DNA from: a virus
Length of the DNA stretch: 25,600 nucleotides
Reading direction: 5' to 3' (one strand)
Virus record (IMG/VR): IMGVR_UViG_3300007609_000080
Span: 1 to 25,600 of that record
A model generated the notes under the pieces. The model worked only from the letters and a program-made list of their open reading frames with translations. It ran no database searches and was not told the DNA's origin. The position numbers and the translations under genes were made by a program. Below are positions 15,379 through 23,371 of this stretch, in pieces (positions within the stretch are counted from its first letter, which is position 1; every line of letters starts with the position of its first letter).

Positions 15379-16231
15379 AGACGGTGTAATACCTCCACGG
15401 TTTGTTCTTAGCTTGTGATGCTTCTACACGTCGATACTCTAGTGTAGGCCAGCACGAAAACTTGTAATCACAATACATGCAATTTTTTGCGATGTACCGA
15501 TTACCTGTGGATGTACCACGGTACGTCTCCTCAATGTCCTCATAGCATCGCTCAAAACCTTGGTCCGTAGCAATGTAATCGTAGGTGTCTTGGATCACAC
15601 CTACGTATTCGTCTGAGGCATCGGGGTCTGCTTCAACAAACTTCCACTCTCCAGTGGATTTGTTGATGACGATCCATCCACCAAACGGCAAGCCTGCCGC
15701 TTTTGCGTAGCCAAATCCTTGGGCTAGGTACCCGAATGAATCATCTTCTTGAAGTGCGGCAAAGCTCTTAAACTTATGCTCAAAGGCAAAAGGAGAAGCG
15801 GATTTGATATCCCATATTTTGCCATCTATCACGACATCGTATTCGCCGTTGATTACGCCATCGTTTTCTAACGGTAGCGTGACCTTTCCGTGATACGAAT
15901 CTACAGTTATACCAGCGGCCCGCATCAAAAGCAAGGCTAAAATTTCAATTGAGTCACCTAACAGCATCTTCATGATGAAGTCATACGACAAGCTCTGAGC
16001 CTTTTCTGGGTGATTCTTTTGCCACCACAACTGGCAACGTGGTCTCCCAGCGTTTGACATACGGACAGTAAAGTCCTTGTTGTCACGGTTAAATTGCTTG
16101 AGCAGTGCGTTACGAAAGTCCTCACACGCTTGGTCTATCAGTGCGTCATCGACAGGGGGAGCTTCCCCTGCCGACAACTTAGATAGATACTCACGTACCT
16201 GAACCTCGTATTTCGGAGGCATACTAGACAT
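15344..16231 (-). CDS. Cas4/RecB-like exonuclease with a likely Fe-S cluster
   Basis: A 295-aa nuclease of the PD-(D/E)XK superfamily. Motifs: GDSIE (92-96) for helix one, Asp132 (GEYDVVID), Asp141-Ile-Lys143 (WDIKSAS), and Gln171/Tyr175 (LAQGFGY) as the QxxxY motif. Four cysteines sit as in Cas4 and AddB proteins: Cys66 in the N-terminal part and Cys251, Cys254 and Cys260 (CMYCDYKFSC) at the end. They would hold a 4Fe-4S cluster. Such enzymes degrade DNA ends or single strands; in phages they act in recombination or host-DNA degradation. There is no CRISPR array or other cas gene here. Its start shares one base with the stop of the putative ssDNA-binding gene. Confidence 0.85.
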   Translation of the reverse strand: MSSMPPKYEVQVREYLSKLSAGEAPPVDDALIDQACEDFRNALLKQFNRDNKDFTVRMSNAGRPRCQLWWQKNHPEKAQSLSYDFIMKMLLGDSIEILALLLMRAAGITVDSYHGKVTLPLENDGVINGEYDVVIDGKIWDIKSASPFAFEHKFKSFAALQEDDSFGYLAQGFGYAKAAGLPFGGWIVINKSTGEWKFVEADPDASDEYVGVIQDTYDYIATDQGFERCYEDIEETYRGTSTGNRYIAKNCMYCDYKFSCWPTLEYRRVEASQAKNKPWRYYTVYASPDEEENAG

Positions 16232-17082
16232 TATGCTGTCTCATCAAAGTCAGCTTCTAAAATGTCTTCAACCTCTTCAACGACCTTGGCATCCTGCACA
16301 TCACGTTGCTTACCGTACAGGGCATCGTTGTGCTTCTGTATGACCTGCTTGTTCTCTGCGTTGACCGTATCAAGGATTTTGGTCATGAAGTGGAGGTCGT
16401 CTGTGGTGACCTCTACCTTGTTGCTGAAGTCAGGATCAAACTCAATCACAAAGTATGTGACAGATCCTTTCTTCTGACGCTTTGTAGTCAAAGCACTAGT
16501 GACCTGATTGAACTGTAGCTTTTGCGTACGGCAAGGCTCAATCACCTGCTCAGAGAATGACAGAAAGCTCGCACCCTTCACACGGAACAGGCAAGGCTCA
16601 TCGACAATCTCAACGTGTTCACCTGTCGCAGTCTGTGCATTCATGCTGACAGTAGAGTACAGGTACCGGAAGCACGTAATGTTAGCGTACTTCGCACGAG
16701 TCGTATCGTCTGCTTCACGCAGTTCACGAGACGTAGGCTTACCACAACGGATGCTACCTAACTCATCGACTGGCTCATCACCAACACGGTGAATGATTGT
16801 CTTATTGACCACAGCGTTTTGTTCTGGGTCATAGTCTAGGTATTGCATGTAGTCCGCAAACACACGGATCTTTGCATCCTTTGCGTACACGGGGCCATTC
16901 TCAGTTTGTAGCTGGAAGTATCCCTTCTTTAACTCATTACCGTCATCATCTTCTTCAGAGTAGTTAATCTTCAGAAGAGGCATACGGTTGCCGCTTTGCT
17001 GTTGTACTTGCACCTGAACGCCCATGGCTTCCATGAGTTGGTCTGGTGTCATTCCGTTATATGTTGCAACTTCGTTACTCAT
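16231..17082 (-). CDS. Putative ssDNA-binding/replication accessory protein
   Basis: A 283-aa protein between polymerase and nuclease. It has a Gln/Val-rich early part (VQVQVQQQSGN), a core with many beta-strand-like stretches, and a highly acidic tail (EEVEDILEADFDETA). An acidic C-terminus on a beta-rich core is the usual design of phage and bacterial ssDNA-binding proteins, which use the tail to contact polymerase and helicase. Aromatic residues (Tyr, Phe) are frequent in the core. A classic OB-fold signature is not readable by eye, so this is an inference from place and shape. It overlaps the polymerase end by 8 bases. Confidence 0.6.
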   Translation of the reverse strand: MSNEVATYNGMTPDQLMEAMGVQVQVQQQSGNRMPLLKINYSEEDDDGNELKKGYFQLQTENGPVYAKDAKIRVFADYMQYLDYDPEQNAVVNKTIIHRVGDEPVDELGSIRCGKPTSRELREADDTTRAKYANITCFRYLYSTVSMNAQTATGEHVEIVDEPCLFRVKGASFLSFSEQVIEPCRTQKLQFNQVTSALTTKRQKKGSVTYFVIEFDPDFSNKVEVTTDDLHFMTKILDTVNAENKQVIQKHNDALYGKQRDVQDAKVVEEVEDILEADFDETA

Positions 17083-19183
17083 ATATCACATTTCCATTTA
17101 GCCAATTTGATCCACTCTTTATTTCAATGGCGAGTGGAATTACCATCTCGTGATTATAGCGTACAAGCAATTCTTCTGCAACGTTTTCCATTCCGTCAAT
17201 CAGAATTTCTTTGACGATCTCCATCTCGTCTGGGTGTACGTCTACAACAATACTGTCGTGTACGGTGAGCACAAACAATGATTTGAGGTTTGCTTCCTGC
17301 ATCTTCTTGTGCACACGTATACAAGCAAGCGGTACAATGTCTGCCGTAGCAAACGATTGCACAGGATAGTTTACGATTTGTGTTGCGTACGTAACCCTAC
17401 CTCCTTGCTTGCGCTCTACGTTAGGCCAGTAGAACTGGCGACCTGAAGGCAAGGTAACTGTGCCATGCTTTAAGACATTCTTCTTGAGGCGTTCATGCCA
17501 CTGATGCAGTCCTTCATAAATGTTGAAGTACTCTCTGAAGTACGCCTGCACGTGAGGTGGTTCAGCCCCACCTTGTCCGCCATACAGTGGTGCAAAGGTG
17601 TACGCCTTAGCTTGTTGGCGCATGTCCTTGGTTACTTCGTCAATGTCACACTGGTTGATGATAGCGGCAGTCTGCTTGTGTACATCCTTACCTGACACAA
17701 TGTCTTCGTAGATCTGAGCATCTTTGGACAGCACACCAGCTACACGGAACTCAAGGCCACTGAAGTCAGCTTCCATGATCTCTCCGCCTTCAAACCGAGA
17801 GACAACGCATTTGCGAATCGGAAACGTACCGCCTCGTGGCTGGTTCTGGAAGTTCGGATCAGAAGAAGACAGTCGCCCTGTCGAAGTGATGCACTGGTTG
17901 TAGGTTGTGTGCAGGATACTATTACTACGTGTATTGCGTCGTATACCGCCACAGAAGGACGTGAGGTAGACGTTCAAGGCATTGAGCCTACGCATACCCT
18001 GTAAGAACTCAATCGCCTCGTCATAGCCCTTACGTTGCGCCTGAGCTAGCAAGAAGTTTAATGTGTTCTTGTCAGTGCTAAAGCCATTCGCTGAAACATC
18101 ACGTACTGAATTGGGTACCAGTTTGAATCCTGCGATCTTGTCAAGCTCTTGGTAGACAATACCTGTACCATTACAGTCAGTACACTTCGTACGATTCTTG
18201 TACGGCTTACCGTCTTTCTTGGTTTTCTGGACCGTTCCTAATCCTTCGCACACTAAGCATTGTGAACCCTTGGTACGGCGTATAACCTCACTGTTGTTCT
18301 TAACTGTCCGTGAAAACTCTTTGGGGTCTAAACGTGGTCGAGGCAATGGCTTGCCTCTTTTGTCTAGACCTACGTTAAATGTTTCACGCCACTGTACCTT
18401 GTCTGGAATACGACGAGAGTACACAACCTCAGACAGTTGGGCAGGACTGTTTAGATTGACAGGGGTGTCACCCATAACATTGAACACAAGTTCGTTGAGC
18501 CGTGTCTCTAAGGTGTTACGTTCCTTGGTGAACTCGTCCTCTACTGCATTGAGTGCGTCCATGTCGATGTGAATACCATTACGTTCCATGTCGAGTAGGA
18601 CCAACAGCATCTCATTCATCATGTCACGTGACTTACGTAACCCAGTAAACTCAGGACTACGGTAGTCATGCATCTGAGATTCGTAGACTTCTAGACAGGA
18701 TACAACGTCACCTCGACCGTAGACTTCTACAATCTCTGGGTCCATTTGCTCGTAGCCAATGCCTTTCTTGAAGGTCTCTTCCATTAAGTCAGAACGCTTG
18801 AGTGTAACCTTCCTGCGCTTGGCTGTCTCTTCTAGCGAGAGTGGCATCTTCTGACCACGAGCCAGTACGTATTCACCAATCATGGTGCAGTATACAGGAC
18901 ACTCTATGATAAACCCTGATTCTATCAACCACAGTAAATCGAACTTGATGTTATGGCCTACAAGGATGTCCGCCATATCAATCATACTTTGCAGTTCAAA
19001 CTTCGCTGTAACAGGATCGCACTCTACTTTGGAGTGATTGAAGAAGTAGTACTGGCCTACCTCTTCCCCTAAGAACTGAGCACCGCATGACACCATATAG
19101 TTGTCTGGGTTGAAGGGACTGTTGTCGTATCCCCTCTCTGTCTTCTGTACAGTGGTCTCGATGTCGATACCTAAGATGAACAT
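17075..19183 (-). CDS. polA: Family A DNA polymerase with DnaJ-type zinc insert
   Basis: A 702-aa replicative polymerase. The 3'-5' exonuclease part has Asp7 and Glu9 (ILGIDIETT), GHNIKFD (76-82) and YGRGDVV (155-161). The polymerase part has motif A at 473 (DFSGLEFR), motif B (Arg522, Lys526, Phe530, Tyr534, Gly535) and motif C VHDS (641-644). Between them (about 305-345) lie two CxxCxGxG motifs, CLVCEGLG at 309 and CTDCNGTG at 334, as in the zinc domain of DnaJ. This fusion is the known mark of HMO-2011-type phages. The start is ATG 19183, 6 bases after GAGAGGA; the longer frame to 19246 covers the end of the helicase gene. Phe530 predicts discrimination against dideoxynucleotides. Confidence 0.97.
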   Translation of the reverse strand: MFILGIDIETTVQKTERGYDNSPFNPDNYMVSCGAQFLGEEVGQYYFFNHSKVECDPVTAKFELQSMIDMADILVGHNIKFDLLWLIESGFIIECPVYCTMIGEYVLARGQKMPLSLEETAKRRKVTLKRSDLMEETFKKGIGYEQMDPEIVEVYGRGDVVSCLEVYESQMHDYRSPEFTGLRKSRDMMNEMLLVLLDMERNGIHIDMDALNAVEDEFTKERNTLETRLNELVFNVMGDTPVNLNSPAQLSEVVYSRRIPDKVQWRETFNVGLDKRGKPLPRPRLDPKEFSRTVKNNSEVIRRTKGSQCLVCEGLGTVQKTKKDGKPYKNRTKCTDCNGTGIVYQELDKIAGFKLVPNSVRDVSANGFSTDKNTLNFLLAQAQRKGYDEAIEFLQGMRRLNALNVYLTSFCGGIRRNTRSNSILHTTYNQCITSTGRLSSSDPNFQNQPRGGTFPIRKCVVSRFEGGEIMEADFSGLEFRVAGVLSKDAQIYEDIVSGKDVHKQTAAIINQCDIDEVTKDMRQQAKAYTFAPLYGGQGGAEPPHVQAYFREYFNIYEGLHQWHERLKKNVLKHGTVTLPSGRQFYWPNVERKQGGRVTYATQIVNYPVQSFATADIVPLACIRVHKKMQEANLKSLFVLTVHDSIVVDVHPDEMEIVKEILIDGMENVAEELLVRYNHEMVIPLAIEIKSGSNWLNGNVIYE

Positions 19184-19193
19184 ATCATTCCTC

Positions 19194-20420
19194 TCAATCA
19201 ACGTACCGAGACAGCTTTGGCTGTATCTCGCAAATAACGGTGCCATGCCACCCCGTGATCTTGTTCTTGCCTACAGTTAAGTGGCGGGTGTAATCAGGTT
19301 CTTCGTCTACACCTGAACTGTCGTGCTTACCAATACCGATAATAATATCTGCCTCAGCAAACTTGCCGGTCTTACTGCCTTCCATTTCAGATGGGTTTAG
19401 TTTCGTTTTGCCTTCTGCGTCCGCTGATGCTTGGCTAATGGCAATAAGTGCGAGATCGTGTCGCTTTGCGATTTCTCTAGCTTGCGTATAGATCTCTCGT
19501 AGTTTCTCGTCCGTACGAGAGAAATTGCCAGCCACTTGGACTTTATCCAATTGATCCACGACCAGAACATCAGGTTTGTGATTCTCGCAGTAAGCGTCGA
19601 TCTGTTCAATTGAGGTTCCTTGGGCATCATACATCTCCACATGATCTTTAATGACCTTCCACTCTTGTGCTACAAAGTGTGGATCTTCAAATATTTCTTC
19701 ACGTGTCAGTCCGGTAAAGGATGACATCGCACGAATCATCGTACGTGCCGCAGGTTCTTCATTGACAAACGTGTGTACCTTAGCTCCCTGCTCTGCAAAT
19801 CCGTCAGGGCCATAACAAAAGGATACGTGACTTGCTGTCTTGCCTGTCTCAGGCCGAGCAAAGATGATACAGAGTTCACCACCTGCAACACCCGGTAACT
19901 TTTCTCGCAATGCACGAATGTTAAAGTTCCAGCGGTTGTCATTAGATGTCTGCCTAAGTAACTCAAAGACATCCTTACTACACGCTTGTATATCCATGGC
20001 AGGCATGAAGTCGTCTTTGGTTTTCTCTAGGATACGCTTGATAGGGGTAAGATCACTTATTGCCCCGTCTTCGATCTCTAAACCAATGTTGGCAATATCT
20101 CTACCAATCTCTTGTCGCCACGCATGAGCAAGCACCTCGTCCGCAATCTCTAAGGACAGGGCTGGCTTGTCTGCTAGTTCACGCAACAGAATGCGTACGT
20201 TTTCCATCTTGGCACGTGACTCTGTCGGATTGCGTACTTCATACAATGCAGAGATATCTTGTACGGTTACATCATTGTCTGGGGACTTCTCGTGTGCCTC
20301 AATGATGCATTTGTATATGGGCAGGTAGTCAGAATCCTCAAACATGGATTTTCTGACCTTGTGCTTGTTTGCCTCGTAAAAATCCTTACGAAGCAATAGT
20401 TGAATAAGTTCAGGTTTCAT
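19194..20420 (-). CDS. Replicative DNA helicase, DnaB-like
   Basis: A 408-aa RecA-fold helicase that unwinds DNA at the fork. The N-terminal part (1-150) is helical and DnaB-N-like. The motor part has Walker A ARPETGKT (188-195), the DnaB-style form, Walker B DVLVVDQ (284-290), and a later AISQAS motif (327-332) followed by GSKTGKFAEAD (348-358), the region of the sensor and DNA-binding loops. In T7 the primase and helicase are one protein; here the primase is a separate gene about 3 kb upstream. GGAGG lies about 12 bases before the start. Ten bases separate its stop from the polymerase start. Confidence 0.94.
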   Translation of the reverse strand: MKPELIQLLLRKDFYEANKHKVRKSMFEDSDYLPIYKCIIEAHEKSPDNDVTVQDISALYEVRNPTESRAKMENVRILLRELADKPALSLEIADEVLAHAWRQEIGRDIANIGLEIEDGAISDLTPIKRILEKTKDDFMPAMDIQACSKDVFELLRQTSNDNRWNFNIRALREKLPGVAGGELCIIFARPETGKTASHVSFCYGPDGFAEQGAKVHTFVNEEPAARTMIRAMSSFTGLTREEIFEDPHFVAQEWKVIKDHVEMYDAQGTSIEQIDAYCENHKPDVLVVDQLDKVQVAGNFSRTDEKLREIYTQAREIAKRHDLALIAISQASADAEGKTKLNPSEMEGSKTGKFAEADIIIGIGKHDSSGVDEEPDYTRHLTVGKNKITGWHGTVICEIQPKLSRYVD

Positions 20421-20449
20421 TGGCTAGTGTCTCCTCCATTTACCTTACT

Positions 20450-20863
20450 TTAACTGGCAACTAAGTATTGTACCAGATTCATGCCGACAGCAGTACCACT
20501 AATTGCACTGCCTATCAGAATGGCCCTGTCGTTCCATACGCCTCCTACATATACCCAGCCTGCACTACTGATTACGTAGGCAAGCTGGCCGTACATAACT
20601 AAGTTTGAATTGATCAAGAACACACCGGCTACGGCTAACACCATAGACACCCACTTCACGTACCAATCAATCGTACCTGTGGGTGTGGTTGGCTTGATCT
20701 CTTCGTACTGTATTTGAAGATCATCCAGTTCTTGCTGTAAGCGTTTCTTCTCAGTAGCCAATTCCATCGCAAGTTTCCCTGCCTTGGACATGGTGCTCCC
20801 TTTGAATTGCTCTTGTGTCTCTTCTGAGACTAACTCTTCAGATGTTGGTATCAAACCTGTCAT
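20450..20863 (-). CDS. Membrane protein with N-terminal coiled coil, unknown
   Basis: A 137-aa protein: an acidic start (1-24), a coiled-coil-like helix (about 28-57, ATEKKRLQQELDDLQIQYEE), then two or three membrane segments (about 67-84, 87-107 and 114-133). Two starts are possible. ATG 20863 has AGGA 8 bases upstream and a 26-base overlap with the gene before. ATG 20791 (MSKAGKLAM) has a stronger AAGGGAG site and would leave a 46-base gap. Both could be used. It lies directly before the helicase, so it may tether replication to the membrane or act in host takeover; no family is recognised. Confidence 0.75.
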   Translation of the reverse strand: MTGLIPTSEELVSEETQEQFKGSTMSKAGKLAMELATEKKRLQQELDDLQIQYEEIKPTTPTGTIDWYVKWVSMVLAVAGVFLINSNLVMYGQLAYVISSAGWVYVGGVWNDRAILIGSAISGTAVGMNLVQYLVAS

Positions 20864-21149
20864 CTTTAAATTCCTGTGTAGTCAAACCCAATAACTCAGC
20901 AATCATGTGTAAACGCCTAGCTTGTGTTCCTGTTACTACGTCATAATTAACGTAAAGTCGGTCCATATCTATATTGTAGGACACAAAATCACGATCATCT
21001 CCACGTACACCGAATCCAATTACACCTCCGTCTGCTCGCATACCACATACTTCCAGTCCGGTGTCTTCTATAATAGAACTTGTAGTATATACAATCGTTC
21101 TAAACTTATTTAAATCTAACGTGTCTGTATTAAAAAGTTGATTACTCAT
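20838..21149 (-). CDS. Unknown protein, 103 aa
   Basis: A soluble, mixed alpha/beta-looking protein with alternating hydrophobic and polar residues (TIVYTTSSIIEDTGLEVCG, VIGFGVRGDDRDFVSYNID) and a helical end (ARRLHMIAELLGLTTQEF). The ribosome site is strong (AAAGGAGAG, about 6 bases before ATG 21149). It overlaps the next gene by 26 bases if that gene uses its first ATG. No family is recognised. The function may be tied to replication, given its position. Confidence 0.75.
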   Translation of the reverse strand: MSNQLFNTDTLDLNKFRTIVYTTSSIIEDTGLEVCGMRADGGVIGFGVRGDDRDFVSYNIDMDRLYVNYDVVTGTQARRLHMIAELLGLTTQEFKDDRFDTNI

Positions 21150-21195
21150 TTTTACTCTCCTTTAATTTTTGATACTAACTCTTCAGTGTCTGTCA

Positions 21196-21441
21196 TTAGT
21201 TGCCCAACTCGTAGTCATCTGAAGTGACGTATTCCGAACCACCCAACGGGTTGTAATTCTGCTTGCCCTCTTCCGATTCCTTGTGGAGTTTCAGTGCATG
21301 ATCTACGGTGATTCCTGTCACCGCAGAGACAATCGCCCACAGTATTCCGTTACGGCACATCGCATCAGATTCTTCTGGGGTCAAGTCTACAGTGTATGTT
21401 GCACCGCCATCTTCGTGTTCAATAATATCTCTTACTTCCAT
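21196..21441 (-). CDS. Unknown protein, 81 aa
   Basis: An acidic 81-aa protein with a beta-like start (ATYTVDLTPEESDAM), one hydrophobic helix (about 31-46, GILWAIVSAVTGITVD) and a polar, acidic tail rich in Gly, Glu, Asn and Tyr. The hydrophobic part is too short and mixed to be a sure membrane span. It begins 5 bases after the stop of the 189-aa gene, and its stop shares a base with an ATG (TAATG) of a 14-codon frame. No family is recognised. Confidence 0.65.
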   Translation of the reverse strand: MEVRDIIEHEDGGATYTVDLTPEESDAMCRNGILWAIVSAVTGITVDHALKLHKESEEGKQNYNPLGGSEYVTSDDYELGN

Positions 21442-21445
21442 TGTC

Positions 21446-22015
21446 TTAGTCCCATAGTGCTTCGTAATATTTACCGAACAGGCGGAACCCGTTGGATATC
21501 CGATCCTGTTCCTCCTTCATACGCTCATTCGTACTGCAACGCATAATAACGTCATCCTTGTTCGCTTTGCAATCAAATGCGTAGATCATCTCGTCCATGA
21601 CCCAATCCCAACGCTTGAAGAAGTTCTTGTCCGTTGATCCATCTTTCACGTACGCCTTGATCTCTTCATCGGTAGGCAGTAACTCTTCAGGCACATCTTC
21701 AAAGTCTACCTCAGGTGCACCGTGCTTCGTTTCCTTCAGTTGCTTCAGCATCGGCAGGATGATCGGTGCAAGAGTATGATCCATGCTCCATGTATCCCAT
21801 GGGTCAATGCGTATGTATTCGGGTTGTTTGTGACCCCTAAAGCGGTTTAATGTACCATCAATGACCCATTGGATAGCGTACTCTAGCTTCTCTAGGAAAC
21901 GCTCGTAGCGTGTGTATTCAGTCGGCCAGTTGATGTACCCATAACACTCAATCATGTAGTCCGTGAAGATACTACATCTGATTGGGTGCGGATATTTACC
22001 TATCTTGATTTTCAT
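21446..22015 (-). CDS. Conserved phage protein with DPWDTWSMDHTLAPI motif
   Basis: A 189-aa protein of a type common in phages but without a known function. It has the typical central motif DPWDTWSMDHTLAPIILPML (about 72-91), followed by a charged helix (KQLKETKHGAP), an acidic linker (VDFEDVPEELLPTDEE) and a second part with KRWDWVMDEMIYAF and many Asp, Glu and Lys. The many Trp, Tyr, Asp and His residues suggest a nucleic-acid or metal site but do not prove one. It stands in a chain of early minus-strand genes between small membrane proteins and the helicase. Confidence 0.85.
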   Translation of the reverse strand: MKIKIGKYPHPIRCSIFTDYMIECYGYINWPTEYTRYERFLEKLEYAIQWVIDGTLNRFRGHKQPEYIRIDPWDTWSMDHTLAPIILPMLKQLKETKHGAPEVDFEDVPEELLPTDEEIKAYVKDGSTDKNFFKRWDWVMDEMIYAFDCKANKDDVIMRCSTNERMKEEQDRISNGFRLFGKYYEALWD

Positions 22016-22028
22016 TATCTATGCCTCC

Positions 22029-22310
22029 CTAATAAAATCCCATTGCTCTACCGAACCCGAAGGCACTGATGCAAGCAAAGTATGTTGTGAGTATCATGAC
22101 CCACACTAATCCTCTACGCCAGTTTGCGTATGTCTGCACGACTACACCTACAAAAGATATAGGGTACACAATACGCATGTCTGGGTTACTGGCATTGATT
22201 GCTAGGTACATGCTCGCAATAACTGCAAGCACAAGCCCTATCAACTCACACCAGAAAGATATCCTGTCACTCTGGTAACTGTTTCTCCAGAACTCAGATA
22301 CACTAGGCAT
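22029..22310 (-). CDS. Small three-span membrane protein, unknown
   Basis: A 93-aa protein. I chose ATG 22310 (MPSVSEFWRN), 9 bases after GAGAAG; a longer frame from 22331 runs into the previous gene. After a short polar start come membrane segments of about 23-40 (ELIGLVLAVIASMYLAI), 47-62 (YPISFVGVVVQTY) and 67-90 (RGLVWVMILTTYFACISAFGF). The connecting loops carry Arg. It overlaps the preceding gene by 8 bases. Such small membrane proteins in early phage operons can alter the host envelope or stop superinfection, but no family is recognised. Confidence 0.75.
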   Translation of the reverse strand: MPSVSEFWRNSYQSDRISFWCELIGLVLAVIASMYLAINASNPDMRIVYPISFVGVVVQTYANWRRGLVWVMILTTYFACISAFGFGRAMGFY

Positions 22311-22542
22311 CTGTGTACTTCTCAATGGCATCTTCTAAGTCGTTGCACCATATACACGCAGGTGTAGGCTTGTTGGGTGCAGGCTTCAGTTGATCTACAA
22401 GTGTACGCCACCTGTCGTACGCCTCGTGGTCATCTTCCATGTTAGCTTCATTAGATAGGAACAGTGCCCATACGTAAGCACACTCCCCAGTCAATCCAAT
22501 ACTGTATCCATTCGGACGTTCTACATACGGTAGTTTACTCAT
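22303..22542 (-). CDS. Unknown small protein with CxxC, 79 aa
   Basis: A 79-aa protein starting at ATG 22542 (MSKLPYVERPN), which overlaps the upstream HTH gene by 4 bases (ATGA) and has GGGGGA about 8 bases before it. Features: TGECAYVWALFLS near the middle, a charged helix (NMEDDHEAYDRWRTLVDQL), a Pro-rich stretch and CIWCNDLEDAIEKY at the end. The C-x-x-C could bind a metal together with the earlier Cys, but it is a single pair. No family is recognised. Confidence 0.7.
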   Translation of the reverse strand: MSKLPYVERPNGYSIGLTGECAYVWALFLSNEANMEDDHEAYDRWRTLVDQLKPAPNKPTPACIWCNDLEDAIEKYTDA

Positions 22543-22853
22543 GCCGCTTTCCCCCATGGCTTAGTGATTGTCCAGTGGCCGAAAGGTACAGACCCATACC
22601 ACTCTTTTTCAAATAATTTCTGAGGTCTGCCCGGAGTAAACCTACCAGTCCTAGGTTGTAACCCCAGCCTGTCTCTGTACTTGGCCACATGTCTCTGTAC
22701 AGATCTTTTAGTTACTCCTAGCTCTTTTCCTATTTGCTGTGCGGGTAAATCCTGTTCCCACAACTCAATCAGCCTTTTCTCCCGCTCGTGATTCCATAAC
22801 TTTTTTGTATCCCGATCTGCTCTGTCTGGGTCAGACCAATATCCATCACTCAT
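22539..22853 (-). CDS. HTH DNA-binding protein, possibly GcrA-like
   Basis: A 104-aa protein with a helix-turn-helix: NHEREKRLIELWEQDLPAQQ, then IGKELGVTKRSVQRHVAKYR (about 41-60), then LGLQPRTGRFTPGRP. The layout W-x-L-x-ELW-x-x-L-x-A-x-QI-x-ELG-VT-x-x-x-V resembles GcrA, the alphaproteobacterial cell-cycle regulator that acts with sigma-70 at CcrM-methylated GANTC sites, though generic HTH proteins also look like this. The basic end after the HTH would hold DNA. It overlaps both neighbours by 4 bases. It may switch transcription between early and replication genes; this is inference. Confidence 0.7.
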   Translation of the reverse strand: MSDGYWSDPDRADRDTKKLWNHEREKRLIELWEQDLPAQQIGKELGVTKRSVQRHVAKYRDRLGLQPRTGRFTPGRPQKLFEKEWYGSVPFGHWTITKPWGKAA

Positions 22854-23371
22854 ATTGTGACTCCTTTGAGTTCGTACACGTTTAACAAATCTTCAATGTC
22901 GTGTAACTGGTTTGATTCTGCATACTTACGCATGCCGTGTCCATAATCTTTTTCTTTACACAACCCCATAAATTCTTTTTTGTTGATCCAACCGTAGAAG
23001 TCTACACAAGATCGTTTCTCTGTCGTGTAGCACAACACAGCAATATCTGCACGGAAACTATCAAAGCTGTCTATGATCAAGTCACCTTCCAGCTTACCGG
23101 TTGCTTTGACATCTACGGTACGATTGTCAGGGAGTACGTAATCAATGCCATCGTCTGCATCTTCAGTGACATCGGTAGGGGATAGTTCAAACAGTTTAGA
23201 GAATGCGTACTCACCTTTGAACCCTAGGAAGTTACTGTCTCTACGACTTCTTTTTTCTTTGAAGGGATTGATGCGAGCCTTTGCGCTCTGGTCTTCACAG
23301 ATCTGTACAGTGTCGTACCCCATCTGCTTGCACTTCATGTTCTCTTGGGGTGTAAGGAATACACGTATCAT
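22850..23371 (-). CDS. Putative PD-(D/E)XK endonuclease
   Basis: A 173-aa protein with a recognisable nuclease core: GFKGEYAF (50-57, Glu54 on the first helix), Asp77 (DGIDYVLPDNRT) and Asp87-Val88-Lys89 (VDVKATG), the usual E-x(n)-D-x(9)-[DE]-x-K. The start (RVFLTPQENMKCKQMG) and the FRADIAVLC strand complete a small alpha/beta fold. It could degrade or nick host or phage DNA; no specific family is named. The ribosome site AAGGAG lies 9 bases before ATG 23371. It is the first gene after the terminator that follows the primase, so it probably has its own promoter. Confidence 0.8.
   Translation of the reverse strand: MIRVFLTPQENMKCKQMGYDTVQICEDQSAKARINPFKEKRSRRDSNFLGFKGEYAFSKLFELSPTDVTEDADDGIDYVLPDNRTVDVKATGKLEGDLIIDSFDSFRADIAVLCYTTEKRSCVDFYGWINKKEFMGLCKEKDYGHGMRKYAESNQLHDIEDLLNVYELKGVTI

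Noticed and set aside
15344-16231. CRISPR system suggested by the Cas4-like gene
   Set aside because: No direct-repeat array or other cas gene is visible in the window; the gene sits in a replication and recombination set.
20391-20438. Nine-codon frame (MEETLANET) overlapping the helicase start
   Set aside because: It is formed by the ATGGAGGAG that contains the helicase ribosome site; a leader peptide is possible but nothing else supports it.
21152-21196. 14-codon minus-strand frame (MTDTEELVSKIKGE) joined by TAATG to the 81-aa gene
   Set aside because: Too short to call as a gene; it may only keep ribosomes moving to the next start, which has its own strong site.
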